This document shows, in pieces, positions 40,290 through 48,921 of a stretch of DNA of 64,000 nt. The position numbers and the translations under genes are program-made. The stretch's first letter is position 1; each line of letters opens with the position of its first letter. Location: assembly GCF_008693185.1 (NCBI RefSeq), contig NZ_VXKN01000001.1, positions 372,001-436,000 on the forward strand. The letters run 5' to 3'. A model generated the notes under the pieces. It worked only from the letters and a program-made list of their open reading frames with translations, was not told the origin of the DNA and searched no databases. This DNA comes from Acinetobacter qingfengensis. GTDB taxonomy: Bacteria > Pseudomonadota > Gammaproteobacteria > Pseudomonadales > Moraxellaceae.

Positions 40290-41768
40290 TTAAAATTTCT
40301 TTATTTTCCAGCTAAAAGTGACAAATAACATAAGGATTAGTAAAGTTATACTTGAAACATATAGGACTGAATGATGTGCTGAACTAAAGGCCTGATTTGC
40401 CATAAATTGTATTTGTGCTGTCAATTTTGGATCGACACTTGATAAAACATGAATAGTTTCTGCAATTGAATTCTTGGCAAGCTCAAGCTGTTGATCGTTG
40501 AGTAAGCCTTCAAACTGAATTCTTTTTTGATAAAAATATGATACCAGTAACCCAAATATTGCAACACCAAATCCTGTACCAAGCTCGTATGACATGCCTT
40601 CAATTGATCCAGCCGCAGTTGCTTTTTCTACTGGGCTTGCAGAAATAATTGCAGATGTTGCAGCCAGAAAGGTTGTTTCAACACTTGCGCCCAATACAAT
40701 CATCCAAAACCAGGCGTAGTAAGTGTGTTCAGTAAAATTAGTTTCCGCCAAACCGATCAATGCTATGGCAGAAAATGCTAATCCAAACAAACTAACCAGT
40801 CTTACGCCAAATTTATTGATTAATAAACTTGCAAATATACCGCTTAAACTCACTGCAAGCATGAACGGTAAAATAAATAAACCCGCTTCTAAAGGAGAAA
40901 AACCATATACGAACTGTAGTTCTTGTGAAATTAATAATTCGAATCCTACCAATGCGATCATTGCAAATACACAAATCAAAAAACCCATTTTTACAGATTG
41001 CAGTTTAAATAAACTCAAATCTATCAATGGTTCTACTAATTTTCTTTGCTTTTGAATAAAATAAACAAGCAATATAAGCCCGGATAAACCTGTCCATATA
41101 ATAGAGTAATCAAAGGCTTTCATACTGGTTTTTATTGTATAAATCAATAATAATATCGAACATGTTAACACTAATGCATCTACAATATTAATATGTTTGT
41201 TCGCATTAATCGCTTGAGCTGGCAATAAATAATATCCACCTATCAGTGCGAAAAAAATCAAGGGTATATTAATAAGAAATACAGTACCCCAATGATAATG
41301 TTCCAGCAAAAAACCACCTAATAGCGGACCAAATGCAGCACCACCACCGCCGGCTATAACCCAAATCCCAAGTGCAAAATTACGTTCTTTTTCATTTAAA
41401 AAGATATTACGGACGCATGCCAAGGTCGCAGGAATAAGCATTGCTGCGCCACAAGCTAGAATTACTCGTGCAAAAAGAAGAACACCAGCAGAGGGTGAAA
41501 ATGCGGCAATCACTGAACCTAATTGGAAAATAATTGCGCCAATCAACATTAATCTTTTATATCCAAGACGTTCGCCCAAAGCGCCCATCGGCAAAATTAA
41601 ACCTGCCATCATCAATGAATAGATATCAATAATCCAAAGCATTTGATTATTACTTAGAGCAAGTTCTTGAGTGAGGGTTGGAACAGCAACATGTAGAACT
41701 GTCGCATCAATAGACACAGGGAGGTAAATCAGTACAACTATTGCTAATATATACCACTTGTGTAACAT
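40290..41768 (-). CDS. MFS drug efflux transporter (DHA2, 14-TM type)
   Basis: A 492-residue inner-membrane protein with about 14 hydrophobic helices. Motif A-like GALGERLGYKRLMLIGAIIF lies near residue 65; the antiporter motif C-like stretch is WVIAGGGGAAFGPLLGGFLL; the start is DATVLHVAVPTLTQEL. This is the QacA/SmvA/EmrB-type family that exports cationic biocides and drugs by proton antiport. It is divergent from a TetR regulator across a perfect inverted repeat, so it should be induced by ligands of that regulator. It appears complete. Confidence 0.9.
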   Translation of the reverse strand: MLHKWYILAIVVLIYLPVSIDATVLHVAVPTLTQELALSNNQMLWIIDIYSLMMAGLILPMGALGERLGYKRLMLIGAIIFQLGSVIAAFSPSAGVLLFARVILACGAAMLIPATLACVRNIFLNEKERNFALGIWVIAGGGGAAFGPLLGGFLLEHYHWGTVFLINIPLIFFALIGGYYLLPAQAINANKHINIVDALVLTCSILLLIYTIKTSMKAFDYSIIWTGLSGLILLVYFIQKQRKLVEPLIDLSLFKLQSVKMGFLICVFAMIALVGFELLISQELQFVYGFSPLEAGLFILPFMLAVSLSGIFASLLINKFGVRLVSLFGLAFSAIALIGLAETNFTEHTYYAWFWMIVLGASVETTFLAATSAIISASPVEKATAAGSIEGMSYELGTGFGVAIFGLLVSYFYQKRIQFEGLLNDQQLELAKNSIAETIHVLSSVDPKLTAQIQFMANQAFSSAHHSVLYVSSITLLILMLFVTFSWKIKKF

Positions 41769-41788
41769 AAATAACCTGATTTTTTAAA

Positions 41789-41836
41789 ATTGAACAAACG
41801 TTCAATATATCACATTAATCTGAACGTTTGTTCAAT
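41789..41836. promoter_or_regulatory. Inverted-repeat operator of the TetR/MFS pair
   Basis: ATTGAACAAACGTTCA (41789-41804) and TGAACGTTTGTTCAAT (41821-41836) are exact reverse complements separated by 16 bases. Each arm is itself a partial palindrome (TGAAC...GTTCA). It lies midway between the divergent starts. Confidence 0.85.
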
Positions 41837-41854
41837 TTAAATGGTCTGTATTGT

Positions 41855-42439
41855 ATGAGTTACTTGAATAAGCAAGAAAGAAGATCTCAAATTATTGATT
41901 ATGCAAAACAAATTGTTTTGAGCGATGGTTTGAATGCATTAACAGTAAGACATTTGTCTGCTACAGCAGGTATTTCAGTTGGACAGGTACATCATCATTT
42001 TGGTTCAGTATCTGAATTGAAAGTTGAGGTATTCTTGGCTTTAATTAAAATGAATCTAGAAACAGAAGATTTAAAAGAAACAGGTGCCTTAACTGCTTTG
42101 GCTAATATCTTAGGTTTTGTCGAAAGTTCAGAACAGTTGACTTATCTTAAACTTTGGAATGATGCTGAACAACTGATTGATAGTGATGTTATCTTTAAGT
42201 GTGCTTACCAACAGGCAATTTTGTTATGGCACGAATCGGTCAAAGATGTATTAGATCAAGGGCAATTATTAGGGAAATTTCAGTTTGATACTAAACAAAC
42301 TGATCAAATTGCATGGAGACTTATTGCCGCATCATGCGGTCTAGAAAGTTTATATAATCTTGATATGCCAAATATGAATACTGAATTTTTTTATCAACAC
42401 ATTCATTTATTCATTCAAAATGAAATTAATGTATTTTAG
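41855..42439 (+). CDS. TetR family transcriptional regulator of the efflux pump
   Basis: A 194-residue protein. The N-terminal TetR HTH is ERRSQIIDYAKQIVLSDGLN, then ALTVRHLSATAGISVGQVHH and HFGSVSELK. The C-terminal helical ligand domain is divergent. It is transcribed away from the MFS gene. ATG 41855 is chosen because the longer TTG-start frame at 41828 would lie inside the operator. It likely represses both genes by binding the inverted repeat at 41789-41836. Confidence 0.9.
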   Translation: MSYLNKQERRSQIIDYAKQIVLSDGLNALTVRHLSATAGISVGQVHHHFGSVSELKVEVFLALIKMNLETEDLKETGALTALANILGFVESSEQLTYLKLWNDAEQLIDSDVIFKCAYQQAILLWHESVKDVLDQGQLLGKFQFDTKQTDQIAWRLIAASCGLESLYNLDMPNMNTEFFYQHIHLFIQNEINVF

Positions 42440-42762
42440 TATTATATTACATGTAAAATTTTATGACTAGACGAAAGCTTTTAAGGTTTACCTAGCAGAA
42501 AGTGAGTCCAATTGACTAAAATGCTAAAATAATGCTCTAAATTGCTGATATATTAATTTCTGTGATTCTCATGTTACTGCTTGTTTTTGCAGTACGAATA
42601 CAGGTAGCTCTCGAATCTGCGATTTCACTAGATAAAATTATCTTTGGATTAATGCTATTTTAGAAAATTTATTATCTTTCAAGGCCTATTCTGCGGTGAG
42701 AATAGTATCAATCTTTTATTTTACACAGATTTCTATCGCTATTTTCTTTTTCAGCTGTAGGA
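42440..42762. other. Gene-poor AT-rich stretch
   Basis: No open frame with a start and ribosome site, no tRNA and no clear repeat. With the fragment at 42763-42906 it looks like decayed mobile DNA between the efflux locus and 6S RNA. Confidence 0.5.
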
Positions 42763-42906
42763 TCAATCAATCCTTTTGTTCATCAAAAGCAATAAATGCT
42801 TAGTTTCGGCTAGTATTTGGTTACGTGTATATAAACCATTTTTACCAATAGTTTTACGCTTAGATTGACCATTTGGCATTTTCTTTTCAACAAAATAACT
42901 GTTCAT
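42763..42906 (-). pseudogene. Short ORF resembling an integrase N-terminal fragment
   Basis: A 47-residue frame, MNSYFVEKKMPNGQSKRKTI, GKNGLYTRNQIL and a basic tail to TGA. The NGQSKRKTIGK segment resembles the arm-binding start of phage integrases. Lone fragment with no following catalytic domain. Weak assignment. Confidence 0.3.
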
Positions 42907-43009
42907 AGTATTAACATGAAGGGTATATTTAGATGAAAAATAAAGTTTTTTAAGTGAATGAATATTGATGTTTTATTTAATAATTTATTGTTTTTATTAT
43001 AGAAATAAG

Positions 43010-43190
43010 AACTCCAGAATGCCGCTATAGATCATTACCCTTGAACCCTAAAGTTCAAGGTGGATGAAACGTATAATTTTTCGGTTTTCTACACAAGGCA
43101 GACATACACCCAAACCATACAGATCGCATCCGTAAGTGATGATATCGGCTCAGGGGAATAGACCTATTGGCAAACATTCCAGAGATGAAC
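43010..43190 (-). ncRNA. ssrS: 6S RNA
   Basis: About 181 bases downstream of zapA on the same strand, as in many gammaproteobacteria. On the minus strand it contains CCCCTGAGCCGATA after the first arm, and CACCTTGAAC...GGGTTCAAGGG near the 3' end, both 6S hallmarks. The terminal arms (TCTGGAATG with CATTCTGGA) pair through G-U wobbles, and a long central bubble can be drawn. It binds sigma-70 RNA polymerase in stationary phase. A TATACT -10-like box lies just upstream. Ends are estimated within about 10 bases. Confidence 0.85.
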
Positions 43191-43282
43191 TTAGTATAAC
43201 GACTCAAAAACCTTTTGTAAAAACCCGTTATGCAGATTGTTGTAAAATGACACAATATTTCACGTAACTGTCTATATTCACA

Positions 43283-43582
43283 TCACTGTTTTAGATTTTC
43301 GAGTTGTTTGGTTAGTTGATGGTTAATTTCAGCCAGTTTGGCTTCACAGTTTTGATAGCCTTGCAGGGTTTTATTGACATCAAGAACTTCCTGCATTAAT
43401 TGTAATGCAATCATTACAGCAATTTTTTGATTGTCCATACGCGGATTAGCACTACGAAACTCTTGGAAACGTTGTTCAAGCATTTTTCCGGTACTTTTTA
43501 ATTTTTCTACGCTTTCATCAGGGCAGCCTAGTTTATAAACGTTATCAAGTAACCATAATTCTACAGTATTATTTTGAGTCAT
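43283..43582 (-). CDS. zapA: Cell division protein ZapA
   Basis: A 99-residue protein with the ZapA fold: N-terminal VELWLLDNVYKLGCPDESVE beta/alpha domain, then LKSTGKMLEQRFQEFRSANP, MDNQKIAVMIALQLMQEVLD and a coiled-coil tail. It promotes FtsZ bundling at the division site. It lies 4 bases after the coiled-coil gene and upstream of 6S RNA. Confidence 0.92.
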   Translation of the reverse strand: MTQNNTVELWLLDNVYKLGCPDESVEKLKSTGKMLEQRFQEFRSANPRMDNQKIAVMIALQLMQEVLDVNKTLQGYQNCEAKLAEINHQLTKQLENLKQ

Positions 43583-43586
43583 GATT

Positions 43587-44141
43587 TTAGTTCTCTTCTA
43601 ACTGTTCAGCATGTGGATGAGCAAGTTGTTGAATTTCCTGAGCAGAAGTATCCTGTGAAGTTCCAAGAATAGCCAACCGATGAATAATTGCTTCAACTTT
43701 ATGTTTGGCAAGTTCATTTTTTTTCAGTAATACATCACGATTGTGTGTCAGTTCTTTGACTTGACGTTGCAATGAATCATTTTGATTGGTCAGCGTATCG
43801 CAATCGGTCTTTAATTGATTCTTTTGCTGAATTAACGCTTCAAAGCGTTTACGCAATTCAGCACAACTATGCTCTAAACGGGTGTATTGATCATTTAATG
43901 CACGATGATCTTTTTGTAATTGCTGATAAGCATTTTTCTGTTCATTAAGTTCGGTTTGGCTATTGTTTAAGCGTTCTTGATAGCCTTTGGTCTGATCTTG
44001 TGATTGAATCAGTTCACGATGTAACTTTTGAGTGGACTCAGTGTGCTCATGTGACTGATGCACAAGCGTTTGCTGCGTATCCTGAATATGCTCAACCAGT
44101 GTTTTAATCTGGTTTTGTAAATGCTGTAATTCTTCTAACAT
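43587..44141 (-). CDS. Coiled-coil protein co-transcribed with zapA
   Basis: A 184-residue almost entirely coiled-coil protein rich in Gln, Glu, His and Lys (for example LEELQHLQNQIKTLVEHIQD). No signal peptide. It is directly upstream of zapA with 4 bases between, and divergent from ygfB. By position it corresponds to the small coiled-coil genes that precede zapA in Pseudomonas and relatives, so a division-related, ZapB-like role is plausible but not shown. Confidence 0.75.
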   Translation of the reverse strand: MLEELQHLQNQIKTLVEHIQDTQQTLVHQSHEHTESTQKLHRELIQSQDQTKGYQERLNNSQTELNEQKNAYQQLQKDHRALNDQYTRLEHSCAELRKRFEALIQQKNQLKTDCDTLTNQNDSLQRQVKELTHNRDVLLKKNELAKHKVEAIIHRLAILGTSQDTSAQEIQQLAHPHAEQLEEN

Positions 44142-44204
44142 GATCTATCGCACATTGTCTGTTTACTCGGTAATATATAAGCAGTATAGAGATTGGAAAT
44201 ACGA

Positions 44205-44816
44205 ATGCAAGACGATATTAGTGGTTGGAATGAATGGGATGCTGCTTTTAACAGCATTGAAGAGTTATCAAGCCCAAGTGAGTTACATGGCATACTCACA
44301 GGTATTATTTGTGTTACTCAAGCACCAAGCACTCAAGAGTGGGAAGCGATTTTAGATACATTGCAAATTTCTGTTTTATCTGAAGAAGCTTTACGTTTAT
44401 TGACCGAAGAAGCTGAGGATATCGCATCGGCAATTCATGATGATGAACTGGATTATTTACCGATGTTACCAGATGATCAACATTTGCTTGCGGAACGGGT
44501 GCAGGCATTGGCAGACTGGTGTGCGGGTGTTGTACTGGGTTTTGGTCTGGCATCAGGACATATTCGGCAGGATGAAGCTGAATGGATTGAACATTTGCAA
44601 GATGTTGCAGCAGTTGAATTTACTGAAGATGATGCAGATGAAGCAGGCGAAGAAGGTTTTAACGAGATTTATGAATTTGTACGCTTAATTCCTGTAAGTT
44701 TATCTACAGGACGCAAAAAAGTTGCAGTTTCAGAAACAGCGCTACTTAAAGGAACAGCACTTACACAAAAAAATGCGAATGTTGTTGAAATGTTTACCCC
44801 CCACCGTCCAAGCTAA
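44205..44816 (+). CDS. ygfB: UPF0149 family protein YgfB
   Basis: A 203-residue acidic protein of the YgfB/YecA family: WNEWDAAFNSIEELSSPSEL, HGILTGIICV, and WCAGVVLGFGLASGH in the middle. ATG 44205 is preferred over TTG 44193. In P. aeruginosa YgfB modulates expression of the ampDh3 region; the role here is unknown. Same order as in Pseudomonas: ygfB, pepP, ubiH, ubiI. The gap to pepP is 53 bases. Confidence 0.88.
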   Translation: MQDDISGWNEWDAAFNSIEELSSPSELHGILTGIICVTQAPSTQEWEAILDTLQISVLSEEALRLLTEEAEDIASAIHDDELDYLPMLPDDQHLLAERVQALADWCAGVVLGFGLASGHIRQDEAEWIEHLQDVAAVEFTEDDADEAGEEGFNEIYEFVRLIPVSLSTGRKKVAVSETALLKGTALTQKNANVVEMFTPHRPS

Positions 44817-44869
44817 TTGCCAGAACTTTAGTAATTCCATTTTCATGAACAACGTATAAGGTTTTTATC

Positions 44870-46189
44870 ATGTCCAGATTAGAGCAAAGTGTATTTCGCG
44901 AACGCCGTGAGCAGTTGGTGAATGTCATGGGGGCCAATGCAATTGCCATCATTGCAACTCGTGATGAAATGTATCGTAATCGGGATGCAGATTATAAATA
45001 CCGTGCAGACAGTAGTTTTTACTATTTGACCGGATTTGCAGAACCGGAAGCTGTTGCTGTATTGGAAACCGATGAAAATGGCGATTACAGTTACACTTTG
45101 TTTTGTCGTGAACGCCATCGTGAAATGGAAATCTGGACAGGATTTAGAGCTGGTATTGAAGGTGCATTAGCGGATTATGGGGCTGATCAAGCATTTAGTA
45201 TTGAAGATCTGGATGATGAAATTATTGTCTTTTTATTAAATAAAGAACGTTTATTTGTGCGTTTTGGTCAAACCAAGAAATTTGATGTACGTGTGGGGGA
45301 ATGGTGTAATCAGGCGCAAAAACAACAACGTCAAGGTGGTGGCGCACCGCAGCAAATGATTCAACTTGACAGTATTCTTGATGAAATGCGCCTGATCAAG
45401 TCCGCTGAAGAAATTGAATTGATGCAAATCGCAGGTCAGATCAGTGCCAAAGCGCATTTACGTGCGATGCAAACTGTTTATCCGGGTATGATGGAATATC
45501 AGCTTGAAGCGGAATTAAATTATGTTTTTGGACAACATGGTTGTGTTCCTTCTTACAATACCATTGTTGGTGGCGGAGCAAATGGTTGTATTTTGCATTA
45601 TGTTGAAAATGACCAGCCACTTAAAGATGGTGATCTGGTATTGATTGATGCTGGCTGCGAGTATCAATATTACGCTGGAGACATTACCCGTACTTTTCCG
45701 GTCAATGGAAAGTTTTCAGGTGAACAAAAAGCCTTATACGATATTATCTTAAGCGCTCAGCTTGCAGCAATTGATGCAACACGAGTTGGACAACATTATC
45801 GTTATCCACATGAAATTGTTTGTAAAATTTTTACTGAAGGTCTAGTTGATTTGGGTATTCTTTCCGGTGAAATCAATGAGTTGATAGAAACAGAAGCTTA
45901 TAAACAGTTTTATATGCATGGAACTGGACACTGGCTAGGTATGGATGTGCACGATGTTGGAAATTATAAACAACATGGTGAATGGCGACCATACGAATCA
46001 GGTATGGTGGTTACCGTTGAGCCCGGATTATATATTCAGGCTGATGACGAAACCGTTGCAGAACGTTGGCGAGGAATAGGCATTCGAATCGAAGATGATA
46101 TTCTTGTCACAAAAGATGGTCCACACGTTTTGACCTCAGATGTGATTAAATCAATTGATGATATTGAACATTTTATGAAACATAATTAA
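44870..46189 (+). CDS. pepP: Xaa-Pro aminopeptidase II
   Basis: A 439-residue cytoplasmic metallopeptidase that removes N-terminal residues before proline. The N-terminal AMP_N domain (FRERREQLVNVMGANAIAII) is followed by the pita-bread fold with metal ligands in LVLIDAGCEYQYYAGDITRT (two Asp), GTGHWLGMDVHDVG (His), VEPGLY (Glu) and GIGIRIEDD (Glu). Length is as in E. coli PepP (441). It precedes ubiH as in E. coli. Confidence 0.96.
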   Translation: MSRLEQSVFRERREQLVNVMGANAIAIIATRDEMYRNRDADYKYRADSSFYYLTGFAEPEAVAVLETDENGDYSYTLFCRERHREMEIWTGFRAGIEGALADYGADQAFSIEDLDDEIIVFLLNKERLFVRFGQTKKFDVRVGEWCNQAQKQQRQGGGAPQQMIQLDSILDEMRLIKSAEEIELMQIAGQISAKAHLRAMQTVYPGMMEYQLEAELNYVFGQHGCVPSYNTIVGGGANGCILHYVENDQPLKDGDLVLIDAGCEYQYYAGDITRTFPVNGKFSGEQKALYDIILSAQLAAIDATRVGQHYRYPHEIVCKIFTEGLVDLGILSGEINELIETEAYKQFYMHGTGHWLGMDVHDVGNYKQHGEWRPYESGMVVTVEPGLYIQADDETVAERWRGIGIRIEDDILVTKDGPHVLTSDVIKSIDDIEHFMKHN

Positions 46190-46206
46190 ATAAAAAGGGG
46201 AATGTA

Positions 46207-47412
46207 ATGCAAGCTGTGATAATTGTGGGTGGTGGCATGGTTGGGCTTAGTCTGGCATTAATGCTGGCAAAGCAAAATATCAAGGTGAAATTACTTGAAG
46301 CTATTCGCTATCCTGATTACGGTGCAGCAGATGATATTCCTTACCATTCCAGTTTCGATGCCAGAAATAGCGCATTATCAAGACGTAGTGTGCAAATTTA
46401 TCAAGAACTGGGTCTATGGGATAAATTACAACAATATGCAACGCCTATTTATCAGGTTCATATTTCTGAACAAGGAAGTTTTGGCAAAGCAAAACTGATT
46501 AATCAGCATGAGGGCGTAGAAAGTTTTGGTCAAGTGATTGAAAATGCATGGCTAGGACGAGTGCTGCTCACTGAAGTTCGACAAACTACAAATATTGAAT
46601 TGATTGATGGTGTACAGGTAACAAGTTTAAAACAGGATGTTGAACAAGCTTATCTGACTGTCAAACGAGAAGAGGAAACGTTTGAATTAAGTACAGCTTT
46701 AGTCATTGCAGCAGACGGGCGGGATTCTTTTTGTCGTCAGGCAATAGGTATTGGTGTAGATGTACACGATTATGATCAGGTTGCAATTGTGACGACTGTA
46801 CAAACATCCAAACCACATCAACATGTAGGATTTGAAAGATTTAGTGCGCTTGGCCCTTTGGCATTATTGCCATTACCGGGAGAATATCGCCGTAGTGTGG
46901 TTTGGCCGGTAAAAAAAGGCACTGAACAGGAATGGTTAGGCGAACATAATGAGCAACATTTTTTAAATGCTTTACAGCAAACTTATGGTGATCGTGCCGG
47001 AAAATTTATAAAAACAGGTCAACGTTTTTGTTATCCATTAACGCAAGTTTTAGCACATAAACAAGTTGTTGGACGAGTGGTATTAATGGGGAATGCAGCA
47101 CACACCATTCATCCTGTTGCTGGACAAGGCTTTAATCTATGTCTACGTGATGCCCATGTACTGATTCGTTATTTAAGTCATCAGTTTCAGCAACAACAAG
47201 ATTTGGGAGATACACAGGTTTTAATGGCCTATGAAAAAGCCCGTCTGAATGATCAGCAAAAAGTCATTTTTTTCTGTGATCGTGTGGTAAAGGGTTTTAG
47301 CAATAATAATCCGTTATTAAAGTTTGCACGCAATACAGGATTACTGGCCTTTGACTTTATTCCTGGAGTAAAACCACTAATTGCAAATTTTGCAATGGGG
47401 CTAAGAGCATGA
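46207..47412 (+). CDS. ubiH: 2-octaprenyl-6-methoxyphenol hydroxylase UbiH
   Basis: A 401-residue FAD monooxygenase of ubiquinone biosynthesis. The dinucleotide motif is IIVGGGMVGLSLALMLAKQN at the N-terminus; AADGRDSFCRQ is the DG motif; GNAAHTIHPVAGQGFNLCLRD is the C-terminal FAD motif. AAGGGGAATGTA precedes the ATG. It overlaps the next hydroxylase gene by 4 bases. Ring position specificity is assigned from order (pepP-ubiH-ubiI), not from residues. Confidence 0.9.
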   Translation: MQAVIIVGGGMVGLSLALMLAKQNIKVKLLEAIRYPDYGAADDIPYHSSFDARNSALSRRSVQIYQELGLWDKLQQYATPIYQVHISEQGSFGKAKLINQHEGVESFGQVIENAWLGRVLLTEVRQTTNIELIDGVQVTSLKQDVEQAYLTVKREEETFELSTALVIAADGRDSFCRQAIGIGVDVHDYDQVAIVTTVQTSKPHQHVGFERFSALGPLALLPLPGEYRRSVVWPVKKGTEQEWLGEHNEQHFLNALQQTYGDRAGKFIKTGQRFCYPLTQVLAHKQVVGRVVLMGNAAHTIHPVAGQGFNLCLRDAHVLIRYLSHQFQQQQDLGDTQVLMAYEKARLNDQQKVIFFCDRVVKGFSNNNPLLKFARNTGLLAFDFIPGVKPLIANFAMGLRA

Positions 47413-48635
47413 CACAACATCAGGTAGTGATTATTGGCGGTGGTCTGGTTGGGGGGTTAACTGCTTTATTACTGGCAAAAGCAGGGATACAGGCCACAGT
47501 TTTGGATGCTTCTCCCGAATTAGAACCACAAAAAGTAATTTCAGAAACTAATCCCCGCGTGTTAGCGATCAATTTGGCATCTATGAAACTGATGCAATAT
47601 GCCGGAATCTGGCAGCATTTGCAGCGCCATGAACCCTATAGTGGTATGCAGGTCTGGAATAGAGATGGTCTGAGTGAAATTAATTTTGGACATGCTTCAA
47701 ATACGCTGCCAATGCAATATGATTGGCTGGGTAGTATGGTGGAACCAAGTATTTTAAATCTGGCAATCCAGACACAATTAAAACAAAATATCCAAAATTA
47801 TTATACCTCTGTCAAAGTTTCACGTTTGGACAAATGTCCTAAAGGCTGGTTAATTACACTGGAAAATGGTGATCAACTGCAAACAGACTTGATGATTGGT
47901 GCAGACGGTGCAAATTCTTTTGTACGAAAACAAGCCATGATTGAACTTGATATTCTTAACTATGCTGAAACCGCCATCAGTTGTGCCATTCGTACTGATC
48001 ATCCACATCAATATGTCGCAAGACAGATTTTTTTACCTACTGGACCATTGGCATTCTTGCCGATGCATAGTCTAGAATCAGAACAATCAGGTTATTGGCA
48101 ATCTATTGTTTGGACATTACCTACAGATTACGCTGAAGAATATGCGCAACTTGATGATGCAAAATTCAGACAGAAGGTGGCACAGGCCAGTCACTATATG
48201 TTGGGTAATGTAAATGAAGTGATATCACGAGCAGCATTTCCATTAATTGCCAGACAGGCACAGCATTACGTTACTGATGGATTAGCATTAGTAGGTGATG
48301 CTGCACATGTTATTCATCCACTTGCTGGTCAAGGCGTTAATTTAGGCTGTCTGGATGCAGGTGTTCTGGTAGATTGTCTGATTAAAGATCAACAACGTGG
48401 AGTCTGGGCAAACATACAGACTTTAAGAAAATATGAGCATCAACGTCGTTTACATAACAGTATGATGATGCATAGTATGTCTGCTTTGGGATGGATTAAT
48501 AAAACCCAATGGCGACCTTTACAATGGTTAAGAAGTGAAGGCATGAATATGGTTGCCAAACGTCCGGAAGCAATTAAATTTTTTGGTCAGCAGGCCAGCG
48601 GATTACCCGCATTAAAATCTACACAATATGTTTGA
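47409..48635 (+). CDS. ubiI: UbiI-like ubiquinone biosynthesis hydroxylase (VisC family)
   Basis: A 408-residue paralogue of UbiH: VVIIGGGLVGGLTALLLAKA, then GADGANSFVRKQA and GDAAHVIHPLAGQGVNLGCL. COQ6/UbiH family FAD hydroxylase. By position after ubiH it corresponds to UbiI (C5 hydroxylation), but in Acinetobacter-type genomes the split of work among UbiH/I/F homologues can vary, so the symbol is provisional. Terminator at 48682. Confidence 0.82.
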   Translation: MTQHQVVIIGGGLVGGLTALLLAKAGIQATVLDASPELEPQKVISETNPRVLAINLASMKLMQYAGIWQHLQRHEPYSGMQVWNRDGLSEINFGHASNTLPMQYDWLGSMVEPSILNLAIQTQLKQNIQNYYTSVKVSRLDKCPKGWLITLENGDQLQTDLMIGADGANSFVRKQAMIELDILNYAETAISCAIRTDHPHQYVARQIFLPTGPLAFLPMHSLESEQSGYWQSIVWTLPTDYAEEYAQLDDAKFRQKVAQASHYMLGNVNEVISRAAFPLIARQAQHYVTDGLALVGDAAHVIHPLAGQGVNLGCLDAGVLVDCLIKDQQRGVWANIQTLRKYEHQRRLHNSMMMHSMSALGWINKTQWRPLQWLRSEGMNMVAKRPEAIKFFGQQASGLPALKSTQYV

Positions 48636-48681
48636 TGTTAAATTTTGCATCTTGTGTGAATGGTTGAATCTCAGTTTAAAT

Positions 48682-48712
48682 AAACGTCTAATAAAATTCA
48701 TTGGGCGTTTTA
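48682..48712 (+). terminator. Terminator of the ygfB-pepP-ubiH-ubiI operon
   Basis: AAACGTCTAAT and ATTGGGCGTTT pair over 11 positions with G-U wobbles and are followed by TTAAATTTT. The rest of the 285-base gap before the lipoprotein gene shows nothing else. Confidence 0.7.
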
Positions 48713-48921
48713 AATTTTATGAAAGACTGTATCAATATTTAAAAAATAACTGTAGATAGTAATTGGAGAAATAATTTACATTAAGATCGTTATTTATAAA
48801 CAATCAAAATAATAATCAATGTAAAGTAGATATGAATTGGTTTAAAAGTTGTAAAAAAAGTTTTAATCAGCAAGTAAAAAAATATAATGACTAAAATTTT
48901 TTAGCAATGGAATGAAATGAT

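Noticed and set aside
37659..40290. Search for a third copy of the tRNA-Val attachment repeat marking the right end of the second element
   Set aside because: No segment matching the anticodon or T arm of the repeat was found by eye, so no right boundary is claimed.
41828..41854. TTG start extending the TetR regulator upstream
   Set aside because: It would place coding sequence inside the perfect inverted-repeat operator, and ATG 41855 gives the normal TetR N-terminus.
43055..43255. A 66-residue minus-strand ORF overlapping the 6S RNA
   Set aside because: The strand and interval are explained by 6S RNA sequence landmarks; the frame has no ribosome site and low-complexity aromatic content.
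44790..44816. CCGTCCAAGC at the end of ygfB as a third copy or target of the phage leader motif
   Set aside because: Only eight or so bases match, there is no flanking hairpin, and it is inside a conserved coding end; chance match.
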